Shown piece after piece: positions 23,434-31,560 of a DNA stretch of 64,000 nt; the stretch's first letter is position 1, and each line of letters opens with the position of its first letter. Below the pieces are notes generated by a model. The model was not told the DNA's origin and ran no database searches. It worked only from the letters and a program-made list of their open reading frames with translations. Origin of the DNA: DASUPK01 sp963800285 (GTDB taxonomy: Bacteria > Actinomycetota > Thermoleophilia > Solirubrobacterales > 70-9); assembly GCA_963800285.1 (NCBI GenBank), contig CAWDAL010000014.1:310001-374000 (forward strand). Reading direction: 5' to 3'. The translations under genes and the position numbers were made by a program.

Positions 23434-24550
23434 CTAGTTGCCCGAGGAGGCGGCGAAGTTCAGGTACTCCCTGACGAAGCCGTCGATGTCGCCGTCCAGC
23501 ACCCGGTTGGTGTCCCCAACCTCGTAGTTGGTCCGGTGATCCTTGACGCGCTGGTCCGGGTGCAGGAAGTAGCTGCGGATCTGCGAGCCCCACTCGGCCG
23601 ACTTCTGCTCGCCCCGCTCCCGAGCGAGCTCCTCGGCCTGCTCGAGCTCCTTGCGCTCCAGCAGACGGGAGCGCAGGATCTGCATCGCGGTCGCCCTGTT
23701 CTGGAGCTGGGAGCGCTCGTTCTGGGACTGGGCGACGATGCCGGTGGGGACGTGGGTGATCCGCACGGCGGAGTCCGTCTTGTTGACGTGCTGGCCGCCC
23801 GCACCGGAGGCCCGATAGGTGTCGACCCGGATGTCCGCGTCGTCGATCTCGACGTCGACGTCCCCCTCCACCAGCGGCGCGACGTCCACCTGGGCGAAGC
23901 TGGTGTGCCTCCGGGCGGAGGAGTCGAAGGGCGAGATGCGAATCAGCCGGTGGACGCCGCGCTCGGCCGCGAAGAGGCCGTAGGCGTTCTCGCCCCGGAC
24001 CACGAAGGTCGAGGACTTCAGGCCGGCCTCCTCCCCGGGGGACGCCTCCTTCATCTCCACCTTGAAGCCGCGCCGCTCCGCCCAGCGCAGGTACATGCGC
24101 AGGAGCATCTCGGCCCAGTCCTGTGAGTCGGTCCCGCCGGCGCCGGCGTTCACCGTGACCACCGCGTCACCGGCGTCGAAGCGACCCGAGAAGAGCCGCT
24201 CCTCCTCGAGCTCCGCCAGCCGCCGCTCCACTGAGGAGACCTGGCTGCCCAGCTCCCTCGCCATCTCCTCGTCGTCCGCGGCCAGCTCGGCGAGCTCGCC
24301 GAGGTCGTCGACGTCGCGGGCCAGCTCACGAAACCCGCTCAACCGCTTCTGCGCCCGCGAGTGCTGCGCGGAGATCTCAGCGGCCCTGGCCTGGTCGTCC
24401 CAGAAGCCCTCCCGCTGCATCTCCCCCTCCAGCCGATCGACCTCCGCGCTCAGCCCATCCGGGTCAAAGGTAATCCGAGAGCAGCTTCAGCTGCCCCCGG
24501 ATCTCGGCGAGGCGCGCGGAGAATCCCTCCTTTCGAAGCGTGTCGGCCAT
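23434..24550 (-). CDS. prfB: Peptide chain release factor 2, expressed through a programmed +1 frameshift
   Basis: RF2 terminates translation at UGA and UAA. Frame one runs 28 codons from ATG 24550 to TGA at 24464-24466, ending SDYL. The slippery CTT-TGA-C (24469 down to 24463) lets the ribosome skip one base and continue DPDGLSAEVDRLEGEM to the stop at 23434, about 371 residues in all. The GGQ motif is in YRASGAGGQHVNKTDSAVR, and the codon-recognition region (normally SPF) reads RISPFDSS. The usual AGGGGG stimulator just upstream is not obvious; GGGGG lies about 20 bases before the shift. First gene of a four-gene operon. Confidence 0.96.
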
Positions 24551-24621
24551 CAGAAAGTCTGCGGGTTTCCCCGTACAGGGTATTCCTGACCGTCCTCTAC
24601 GGTGTGAACGGAGAGACGGGC

Positions 24622-25884
24622 ATGGAGAACGGACGCTCCAAGAGCACGCTGCGACCCTGGCACTGGCTGCTCCGCAAGCTTGGGCACGGGCTGCCGCCAC
24701 TGCCGACCATCGGCGGCCGGGCCCTGGCGACGCGCGTCGCGGGGCTGCTGCTGGTCGGCGGGGCGATCCTGATCGCGGTGACCGTCGCACTGCCTCCCGC
24801 CGCGGCCGGCTCGGACCTGCTCATCCTCGGCTACGGGGCGGTGGCCGCCGTCTGCGGCGGACTGCTGCTGAGCAGGCGCCGCGTGGACGAGCCCGCGCTC
24901 GGCGTCGCAGCCGCCATCGGCACCGCCGTGATCACGCTGGCGACGCTCGAAGGCGGGCACATGACCGGCACGGAGGACAACGAGGTCTTGTTCCTCTGGG
25001 TGTCCCTGTTCGCGTTCTGGTTCTTCGACATCCGCCACGCGCTGCTCCAGCTGGGCCTGATCGGTGTGGCGGACGCGCTGCTCCTGATCGACCAGCACCC
25101 GACCTTCGCCGACGCGGTCACGCGCTGGGTCGTCCTCATCGCGACCCTGCTGGTCACCGGGCTGCTGATGGCCTGGATCAGGCGCGCGCTCCAGCGCGAG
25201 CGAGACGAAACAACCCACCTCGCGGTGGTCGCGGAGAGGATGAGGATCGCCCGCGACCTGCACGACGCGGCGGGCCACGGCGTGACCGCGATCTCGCTGC
25301 AGGCTGCCACCGGCCTGCGGGCCATCGACGATGACGGAGCGGACGTCGATGACGCGCGGGAGGTCCTGGAGGAGATCAGGCGCACCTCGAGGATCGCGCT
25401 CGAGGACATGCGCAAGCTGCTCGGGCTGCTGCGGCCAATGGATTCGACCGATCCGGAGCGGGACCGGGTCAGCCTCTCCCACCTCGGCGTGATGATCGAC
25501 GAGTGTCGCGCCGCGGGACTCGCCGTGACCGTGGAGAGAGTGGGCGACACCCAGAGCCTCCCTCCGATCCTCGACCAGACCGCCTACCGGATCATCCAGG
25601 AGGCGCTCACGAACGTTCTCAAGCACGCGGGCCCCGGGGCCTCGGCGACCGTCAGCCTGAGCTTCGATCCCACCAGCGTCGAGCTCGAGGTGACCGACGA
25701 CGGCCCCGGCCCGATCGGGACCGTGGCCCTCGGTACGCGCCGTGGCCTGATCGGGATGCGGGAGCGGGTGGAGCTCTTCGGAGGCCGCTTCTCGGCGGGC
25801 CCGATGGAGGACGGCGGCTTCCGGGTCTTCGCCAGGCTGCCGCTTCGCAACTCGCTCGAGAACGTCAGTCAGCGGCGCTCGTAG
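24622..25884 (+). CDS. NarL/UhpB-type sensor histidine kinase, orphan
   Basis: 420 residues from ATG 24622, with GGAGAG upstream. Five or six membrane helices fill residues about 40-195. A HisKA_3 dimerisation domain has ERMRIARDLHDAAGHGVTAI (phosphorylated His in RDLHD). The HATPase domain shows QTAYRIIQEALTNVLKHAG, DDGPG and GLIGMRERVELFGG. No response regulator gene adjoins. The last 20 bases overlap the convergent methyltransferase gene. The stimulus is unknown; the sensor part is mostly within the membrane. Confidence 0.9.
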   Translation: MENGRSKSTLRPWHWLLRKLGHGLPPLPTIGGRALATRVAGLLLVGGAILIAVTVALPPAAAGSDLLILGYGAVAAVCGGLLLSRRRVDEPALGVAAAIGTAVITLATLEGGHMTGTEDNEVLFLWVSLFAFWFFDIRHALLQLGLIGVADALLLIDQHPTFADAVTRWVVLIATLLVTGLLMAWIRRALQRERDETTHLAVVAERMRIARDLHDAAGHGVTAISLQAATGLRAIDDDGADVDDAREVLEEIRRTSRIALEDMRKLLGLLRPMDSTDPERDRVSLSHLGVMIDECRAAGLAVTVERVGDTQSLPPILDQTAYRIIQEALTNVLKHAGPGASATVSLSFDPTSVELEVTDDGPGPIGTVALGTRRGLIGMRERVELFGGRFSAGPMEDGGFRVFARLPLRNSLENVSQRRS

Positions 25885-26773
25885 CGCTGATGATCCAGGT
25901 CGAGGCAGGCGCCTTGACCCCACCGTCACCGTCGAAGCCGGCCAGCGCCTCGCGGATCTCACGCTCGAGCTTGGGACGGATCCTCTCGGCTTCCTCGCCC
26001 GCGAGCCGGATCAGCTCCGCCGCCGGACCCAGCGCCATGTTGAACTGAACGGCGTTGTCGAGGTCCCCGCCGATCTTCATATCCAGGTCGCACCGCGTGA
26101 AGGTCGGATTCTCGAAACCGGCGATCTGGAGCTGCTCGCTCACGGTGTCGGCGTTTGCCATGGAGAAGGGGCCGGGCCCGCAGGTCGGCTCGTCGGTCTC
26201 CTCGGGCTCCTCGAGGTACTGATCGACGACCTTCTCGGTCCTGTGCACCCACTCGTTGTCGAGCTTGCGCCGCCAGACGATTGCGACCAACCGGCCGCCG
26301 GGCCGAAGGGCCGTGCGGACGTTGCGCAGGGCCTGCACCGGGTTGGCGAAGAACATGACGCCCATCCGCGAGAAGGCGTAGTCGAAGGGTCCGGGCAGAT
26401 CCATGACCTGGACATCCCCTGCGAGGAACTCGGCGTTCTCGACCCCGGCCTCCCCCGCCTCCTCGATCGAAGCCTCGATGAACGGCTCCGCAACGTCGAC
26501 GCCGACGGCCCCGCCGTCCGGCCCCACCAGGGCGGCGAGCTGCTGGGTGGTGTCGCCGAATCCGCAGCCGATGTCGAGCACCCGGTCGCCCCGCTTGGGA
26601 GGATGGGCGTTGATCGCGACGTCGCCGAACGCGCTCAACCCCTCGACGACCAGGTGGCGGTACTGGACGAAGCGGTCGAAGAGCACACCGCTCCACGCTT
26701 CGGTCGCCTCCTGGTTCTCGGGCGCAACCGCGCTCGTCACCTTCTCCTCACTCCCCAGAGTGGCCTTCTCCAT
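25865..26773 (-). CDS. SAM-dependent methyltransferase
   Basis: 302 residues, class I fold. Motif I is VLDIGCGFGDTT (about 66-77), motif II GVDVAEPFI, then AGDVQVMDLPGPFDYAFSRMGVMFF and LRPGGRLVAIVW. The family resembles UbiE/COQ5-like and small-molecule methyltransferases; the substrate cannot be inferred. It is divergent from the M28 peptidase (44 bases apart) and overlaps the histidine kinase gene at the 3' end. Confidence 0.87.
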   Translation of the reverse strand: MEKATLGSEEKVTSAVAPENQEATEAWSGVLFDRFVQYRHLVVEGLSAFGDVAINAHPPKRGDRVLDIGCGFGDTTQQLAALVGPDGGAVGVDVAEPFIEASIEEAGEAGVENAEFLAGDVQVMDLPGPFDYAFSRMGVMFFANPVQALRNVRTALRPGGRLVAIVWRRKLDNEWVHRTEKVVDQYLEEPEETDEPTCGPGPFSMANADTVSEQLQIAGFENPTFTRCDLDMKIGGDLDNAVQFNMALGPAAELIRLAGEEAERIRPKLEREIREALAGFDGDGGVKAPASTWIISATSAAD

Positions 26774-26816
26774 GGGCGCATGGTACGCCGACCCGCCCGG
26801 CTGTTACACAGGGGGC

Positions 26817-27680
26817 GTGACCCGAACGTCCATCGCGGTATTGGTCATGCTCGCCGGCGTCGCCGCCCCGGGGTCAGGTCTTGCATTGCCACATGCTGGA
26901 TCGCAAGACCTGACCCCACATTGGGCCGCGGTCCATCTGTCCGGCAAGATCGGCGCCCGCCCCGCGGCCAGCCGTGGCGAGGCGCGAGCGCAGCGCTGGG
27001 TAGCCTCGCGGTTCCGCTCGGCTGGGCTCGTGGTCTCGGTCGACAAGTTCCACGTGCCCGGGAAGGGGACGTCTCGCAACGTGGTCGGCGAGCTCGGCGG
27101 CCCGGCCGGCTGCCTGCAGGTCCTGGTGGCGCACGTCGACAGCGGCCCGAACGGCCCAGGGGCCAACGACAACGCCTCCGGAGTGGGAGTGCTGGTCGCG
27201 CTCGCTCACAAGCTCAAGGGCCTGAACCCGCCCTGCGACGTCTGGCTGGCGAGCACGGGAGCAGAGGAGCGGGGCTTCACCCACACGGCGAGCCACCTGG
27301 GCGCGGCCGCTCTGGTGGCGCGCGTGAAGCGCCTCGGCCGCGCCGGCGACCTCCGCTTCGCCTACGACAACGACGAGGTCGGCCGCCTCGGCCGCTTCTG
27401 GCTGCGCTCGCCCGCGGCCCGGCCGCGAGCGGGGGTCGAGGGCGCCATCCTTGCCGCCGCCAGGCGCGCGGGTGTGACCGTGCGCTGGGTCCGCGACGAG
27501 GGGACCGGCAACTCCGACGAAAGGGAGTTCAATCTCGCCGGCCTGGGCGCGGCGGTGCTCGAGGGCTGGCACGCCAGTGAGCCCTGCCGCGAGCTCCCCT
27601 GCGACAGGCCGGGACGCCTGCAGAAGCGCTCACTCAACCGCGCGCTTCGCATCGCGGAGGAGGTCGTCAAGGCCGGCTAG
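26817..27680 (+). CDS. M28-like secreted metallopeptidase/amidohydrolase
   Basis: 287 residues from GTG 26817, giving a good signal peptide (SIAVLVMLAGVAAPGSGLA). The zinc-ligand region HVDSGPNGPGANDNASG is the M28 signature (His, then Asp), followed by STGAEERGF with the catalytic Glu and the next ligand. The late NSDEREFNLAG may hold a further ligand. M28 enzymes are aminopeptidases or glutaminyl cyclase-like. The coding sequence just after the signal region contains a 15-bp perfect palindrome (26870-26917) that encodes GSGLALPHAGSQDLTP. AGGGGG lies very close to the GTG, so an alternative start at ATG 26847 is possible. The stop shares CTAG with the cupin gene. Confidence 0.83.
   Translation: MTRTSIAVLVMLAGVAAPGSGLALPHAGSQDLTPHWAAVHLSGKIGARPAASRGEARAQRWVASRFRSAGLVVSVDKFHVPGKGTSRNVVGELGGPAGCLQVLVAHVDSGPNGPGANDNASGVGVLVALAHKLKGLNPPCDVWLASTGAEERGFTHTASHLGAAALVARVKRLGRAGDLRFAYDNDEVGRLGRFWLRSPAARPRAGVEGAILAAARRAGVTVRWVRDEGTGNSDEREFNLAGLGAAVLEGWHASEPCRELPCDRPGRLQKRSLNRALRIAEEVVKAG
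26870..26917. repeat. REP-like palindrome inside the M28 peptidase gene
   Basis: GGGGTCAGGTCTTGC (26870-26884) is exactly complementary to 26903-26917, with an 18-base loop beginning ATTGCCACATG. The arm with its CAGGTCTTGCATTGCCAC continuation is, from memory, the kind of palindrome found next to REP-associated tyrosine (IS200-like) transposases. No such transposase lies in the window. The insertion keeps the reading frame open. Confidence 0.7.
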
Positions 27681-28093
27681 GCGCCGGAGAGCTGAAACAC
27701 GTCGGCGAACTCCTCGAAGAACTTCTCCCCCAGCTCCCTGGCGCTTCCAGGCCCGCTGCCATAGAGGCGTTCGAAGAACTCCGCCGTCCGCAGCGCCGGC
27801 CTCACCTCCCAGCGCATCCGGGTCGGTCCCTCCGCGCCCATCTGATGCGGCGTACCGGCCGGGACCTCGAACGGCTCTCCCACCCCATAGGCGCGCTCCT
27901 GGCCGCCGATGATCGTCCGCATCGTGCCTTCCAGGACCTCGAAGGTCTCCGCCTGGCTGGGATGCATGTGTTCGGGCGGCATCCCGGCCTCCCCGGAATA
28001 GCTCGCCTCCATCACGAGGACGTCATCGTCGAGGGTGATCAGTCGAAGCCGGTGGCCTCCGAAGCCCTCGATCTCCTGGCCCTCGGAAGGCAC
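27677..28093 (-). CDS. Cupin domain protein
   Basis: 138 residues with one cupin barrel. Motif 1 is PPEHMHPSQAETFEVLEGTM (metal-binding His/His/Glu) and motif 2 FEVPAGTPHQMGAEG. The C-terminal 40 residues (RPALRTAEFFERLYG) are typical of small actinobacterial cupins, in which the substrate is unknown. It shares its stop with the M28 gene through CTAG and is separated by seven bases from the palindromic element that ends secA. Confidence 0.85.
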   Translation of the reverse strand: MPSEGQEIEGFGGHRLRLITLDDDVLVMEASYSGEAGMPPEHMHPSQAETFEVLEGTMRTIIGGQERAYGVGEPFEVPAGTPHQMGAEGPTRMRWEVRPALRTAEFFERLYGSGPGSARELGEKFFEEFADVFQLSGA

Positions 28094-28100
28094 CCTTTAC

Positions 28101-28190
28101 ACGGCTTCGCCATCAGGCTGCCGCCGTAACCGCCGCCCAACACAAGTCGCTTCGGGCTTCGCCCTGCGCTCCTGAATACGGCGGCGGTTA
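28101..28190. repeat. Dispersed palindromic element, copy 2 (3' end of secA)
   Basis: Same core as copies at 8951 and 31043 (ACGGCTTCGCCATCAGG, then AAGTCGCTTCGGGCTTCGCC). The outer arms differ in sequence but pair perfectly: TAACCGCCGCC 28127-28137 with GGCGGCGGTTA 28180-28190. The last three bases are the secA stop codon on the minus strand. This covariation supports a functional hairpin. Confidence 0.85.
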
Positions 28191-31019
28191 GGCGCCATGG
28201 CACTTCTTGTACTTCTTGCCCGAGCCGCACCAGCAGGGGTCGTTCCGGCCGATGCGCTCCTTGTCGTCCTTGACCACGGTCTCCTGCTCGGGGATCCCGC
28301 CGCCGTTGCCGGGCCGGCCCTCGATCGCGGCCTCGGCGGCGACGTCCGCCCCCGAGGCGGTCGCCACGGCGGCCTGGCCGAGAGCCGAGGGCTGCTCGGC
28401 GGTGCCGCCCGAGTAGTCGAAGCCGCCTGCCTGCTGGGTGGGCGCGAACTGAGCCGGGGCCTGGGGCGCGACCTCGACCTCCACGTGGAAGATCAGGCGG
28501 GCGAACTCCTCCCAGATGGAGTGCATGAGCGCCTCGAACATCGTGAAGCCCTCGTTCTTGTAGGCGACCAGCGGATCGATCTGCGCGAAACCGCGAAGGT
28601 GGATGCCCTCGCGGAGATAGTCCATCTCGTAGAGGTGCTCCCGCCAGCGGTTGTCGATGATCTGCAGCAGGATCGCGCGCTCGAGCTGGCGCATGATCTC
28701 GTCGCCGAAGTCCTGCTCGCGGCGGTCGTAGGCCGCAAGTGCGTCGGCCAGCAGGCTCTCGCGCAGCCCCTCGCGGTCGAGGTTCTCGATCTCCATCCCG
28801 GCGACGTTCACGGTGGAGGGCCAGAGCTGCTCGACCTGGGTCTGGAGCTCGCCGAGGTCCCAGTCCTCGAGCACGTCGCCCGGGGTGTAGTCGTCGACCA
28901 GCGAGCTGACGACCTCGACCACGCCCTCGCGGGCGGAGTCGGACATGTCCTTGCCCTCGAGGATCTCGCGGCGGTACTTGTAGACGACGCGGCGCTGCTC
29001 GTTCATCACGTCGTCGTACTCGAGCACCCGCTTGCGGATCAGGAAGTTCTGCTCCTCGACCTTCTTCTGGGCGTTCTCGATCGTCTTGCTGAGCATCTTC
29101 GCCTCGAGAGCCTCCTCCTCGCCCTCCTCGTTCACGGGCCCGAGCCGGTCGAGGATCTTGTAGATCCGGTCCCCGGCGAATAGGCGGATCAGGTCGTCCT
29201 CGGCGGAGAGGAAGAAGCGGGACTCCCCCGGATCACCCTGCCGGCCGGAGCGGCCGCGAAGCTGGTTGTCGATGCGCCGTGACTCGTGGCGCTCCGTGCC
29301 GACGATGAACAGGCCCCCGAGCTCGCGGACCTCGTCCGCCTGCGCCTGGATCTGCGACTCGAACCGCTCGACCAGGGCGTTCAGCTCCTCCTCGTAGCTC
29401 TCGTCGTGGGGCTCGACGCCGAGCTTGCGGAGCTCGGCCTGGGCCATGCCCTCGGGGCTTCCGCCCAGCTTGATGTCGACGCCGCGGCCGGCCATGTTGG
29501 TGGCGATCGTCACCGCGCCGCGCCGGCCGGCCTGGGCGATCGTCTCGCCCTCGCGCTGGGCGTGCTCAGGCTTCGCGTTGAGGACGACGTGGTCGATGCC
29601 CCGGCGCTTGAGCTGGTCGGCGAGCATCTCGGAGGTCTCGACCGAGATCGTCCCGACCAGGATCGGCTGGCCGAGCTCGTGGCGGCGGTCGATCTCCGCG
29701 ACCACGGCCTTCCACTTGCCGTCCTTGGTCTTGTAGATCGCGTCGTTCTGGTCGGCGCGGATCATCGGCACGTTGGTCGGGATCTCGACCGTCGGCACCT
29801 TGTAGATCTTCATGAACTCCTGGGCCTCGGTCAGCGCCGTGCCCGTCATGCCCGAGAGCTTGTCGTAGAGCCGGAAGTAGTTCTGAAGGGTGATGGTGGC
29901 GAGGGTCTGGTTCTCCTCCTTGATCGAGACGCCCTCCTTGGCCTCGATCGCCTGGTGCAGGCCCTCGGACCAGCGCCGCCCCTCGAGGATCCGCCCGGTG
30001 AACTCGTCGATGATCATCACCTCGCCCTCGACCACCTCGTACTCGACCCCGCGCCTGTAGAGCGACTCGGCCTTGAGGGACTGGATCAGGTGGTTGACGA
30101 GGGTGCCGTGCTCGCCGAGGTAGAGGTTCTCGACCCCGAGGAACTCCTCGGCCTTGGCGATCCCCCGCTCGGTCGGCGCGACGGTCTTGTGCTTCTCGTC
30201 GTACTCGTAGTCGTACTCGGCCTCGTGGGTGGCCTTCGACTCCCCGAGAGACTTGAGCTTCTCCTTGAACTGCTCGCCCTTCATCTGCTTGGCCAGGCGG
30301 GCGAACGTGTAGTAGAGGTCGGCGGCCTGCTCGGGGCGGCCGGAGATGATCAGCGGCGTCCGCGCCTCGTCGATCAGGATGTTGTCGACCTCGTCGACGA
30401 TCGCGAAGTCGTAACCCCGCTGCACGCACTCCTCGAGCGAGCCGGCCATGTTGTCTCGCAGGTAGTCGAAACCGAACTCCGAGTTGGTGCCGTAGACGAC
30501 ATCGCAGGCGTACTTCTCGCGCCGCTCGGGCGGGTCGTCGCCCTCCTGGATGGAGGCAACGGTGACGCCGAGCGCCTCATAGATCGGGCGCATCCACTCC
30601 GCGTCGCGGCTGGCCAGGTAGTCGTTGACGGTCACCACGTGGACGGCGTCCCCAGCGAGGGTGTTCAGAAAGACGGGAAGCGTCGCGCTCAGGGTCTTGC
30701 CCTCGCCGGTCTTCATCTCGGCGATGGCGCCCGAATGGAGCACCATGCCGCCGATCAGCTGGACGTCGAAGTGGCGCTGGCCCAGGGTCCGCCGCCCGGC
30801 CTCACGGACCAGCGCGAACGCCTCGGGCAGCAGATCGTCGAGCGATTCGCCGTCGCGGGCGCGCTTGCGGAGCTCCTCCGCCTCCGCCCTGAGCTCGGAT
30901 TCGTCGAGCAGCTCCATCTCGGGCTCGATCCGGTTGATCGACTCGACCCGTCCCTGGTACTCCTTGAATTGCTTCGACTCGCCCATGCGCAGGGCGCGAT
31001 CGATGAGTCCTCTGGCCAT
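28188..31019 (-). CDS. secA: Preprotein translocase ATPase SecA
   Basis: About 943 residues from ATG 31019; an in-frame TTG nine bases upstream is also possible. SecA drives Sec-dependent export. Seen motifs: Walker A AEMKTGEGKTLSATLP, VVTVNDYLA, VYGTNSEFGFDYLRDNMA, the DEAD box IVDEVDNILIDEARTPLI (Asn instead of the usual Ser), helicase-II TNMAGRGVDIKLGG and RGRSGRQGDPG. The C-terminus has the zinc tail NDPCWCGSGKKYKKCHGA that binds SecB or phospholipid. The stop lies in a palindromic element and a second copy lies just upstream, between secA and hpf. Confidence 0.98.
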   Translation of the reverse strand: MARGLIDRALRMGESKQFKEYQGRVESINRIEPEMELLDESELRAEAEELRKRARDGESLDDLLPEAFALVREAGRRTLGQRHFDVQLIGGMVLHSGAIAEMKTGEGKTLSATLPVFLNTLAGDAVHVVTVNDYLASRDAEWMRPIYEALGVTVASIQEGDDPPERREKYACDVVYGTNSEFGFDYLRDNMAGSLEECVQRGYDFAIVDEVDNILIDEARTPLIISGRPEQAADLYYTFARLAKQMKGEQFKEKLKSLGESKATHEAEYDYEYDEKHKTVAPTERGIAKAEEFLGVENLYLGEHGTLVNHLIQSLKAESLYRRGVEYEVVEGEVMIIDEFTGRILEGRRWSEGLHQAIEAKEGVSIKEENQTLATITLQNYFRLYDKLSGMTGTALTEAQEFMKIYKVPTVEIPTNVPMIRADQNDAIYKTKDGKWKAVVAEIDRRHELGQPILVGTISVETSEMLADQLKRRGIDHVVLNAKPEHAQREGETIAQAGRRGAVTIATNMAGRGVDIKLGGSPEGMAQAELRKLGVEPHDESYEEELNALVERFESQIQAQADEVRELGGLFIVGTERHESRRIDNQLRGRSGRQGDPGESRFFLSAEDDLIRLFAGDRIYKILDRLGPVNEEGEEEALEAKMLSKTIENAQKKVEEQNFLIRKRVLEYDDVMNEQRRVVYKYRREILEGKDMSDSAREGVVEVVSSLVDDYTPGDVLEDWDLGELQTQVEQLWPSTVNVAGMEIENLDREGLRESLLADALAAYDRREQDFGDEIMRQLERAILLQIIDNRWREHLYEMDYLREGIHLRGFAQIDPLVAYKNEGFTMFEALMHSIWEEFARLIFHVEVEVAPQAPAQFAPTQQAGGFDYSGGTAEQPSALGQAAVATASGADVAAEAAIEGRPGNGGGIPEQETVVKDDKERIGRNDPCWCGSGKKYKKCHGA

Positions 31020-31042
31020 TGGCGCCAAGGTTAGCGACGGCC

Positions 31043-31141
31043 CGGCTTCGCCATCAGGTCACAGCCACGAGCGGCCGGCCCATCATAAGTCGCTACGGGC
31101 TTCGCCCTTCGCTCCAGAGATGAGCGGCCCGGTGGCCGCTC
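31043..31141. repeat. Dispersed palindromic element, copy 3 (3' end of hpf)
   Basis: It contains the shared CGGCTTCGCCATCAGG and TAAGTCGCTACGGGCTTCGC core. Its end is an 8-bp hairpin GAGCGGCC (31122-31129), CGGT loop, GGCCGCTC (31134-31141), which covers two bases of the hpf stop (TGA, 31140-31142). It sits between hpf and secA on the same strand, so it could limit read-through from hpf into secA. Confidence 0.83.
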
Positions 31142-31487
31142 AGGCTGTCTCGCCGCGCCAGCGTTGAACCATCTTGCGCGTCCGCTGGCGCTTGCGGCGC
31201 TTCTCGCGGTGCTTCTTGACCTGGCGGCGGATGTCTTCGGCGATCTCGTGGATCGAATGCAGCATGTCCGGCGAGGCCTCCTTGGCGCGGAGCGTCACGC
31301 CCTTCAGCCCGAGGGTCGCCTCAGCCACCATCCGATCGGAGATCCGCGGGTTCTTCTCCTCGCACAGCTCGACCTCGAGCGTGGCGAGCTCCGAGACCTG
31401 CTTTCCCACCCGGGCGAACCGCTGGATCACTGCCTCGCGAAGCTCGTCGGTCACCTCCACGTTCCTGCCTCGGACCTCGATCCTCAC
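31140..31487 (-). CDS. hpf: Ribosome hibernation-promoting factor (short HPF/RaiA type)
   Basis: 115 residues from GTG 31487, chosen for a perfect AAGGAGG five bases away; a longer frame upstream would translate the promoter. Family core: IEVRGRNVEVTDELREAVIQRF, ISDRMVAEATLGLKG and MLHSIHEIAEDIRRQVKKHREK. It binds the 30S decoding site to silence ribosomes at low growth. The long-HPF dimerisation domain is missing, replaced by a basic tail (RKRQRTRKMVQRW). Adjacent secA is a common partner in this gene order. Confidence 0.93.
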   Translation of the reverse strand: MRIEVRGRNVEVTDELREAVIQRFARVGKQVSELATLEVELCEEKNPRISDRMVAEATLGLKGVTLRAKEASPDMLHSIHEIAEDIRRQVKKHREKRRKRQRTRKMVQRWRGETA

Positions 31488-31519
31488 GGCGACCTCCTTC
31501 CTGGGGTTGGCGGAACCGC

Positions 31520-31548
31520 ATGCTACGCCCGCAGTCATACCGGGACAA
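31520..31548 (-). promoter_or_regulatory. Predicted housekeeping promoter of hpf
   Basis: On the minus strand TTGTCC (31543-31548) and TAGCAT (31520-31525) are 17 bases apart, close to the -35/-10 consensus. The -10 lies 33 bases before the GTG start. Confidence 0.6.
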
Positions 31549-31560
31549 GGGACCGGTTGT

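Noticed and set aside
29286..31034. 582-codon open frame antisense to secA
   Set aside because: Leu/Asp/Val-rich composition with no domain; secA on the other strand is fully conserved.
31488..31538. Longer hpf start giving 17 more residues
   Set aside because: This part covers the predicted -10 and transcription start; GTG 31487 has a perfect AAGGAGG.
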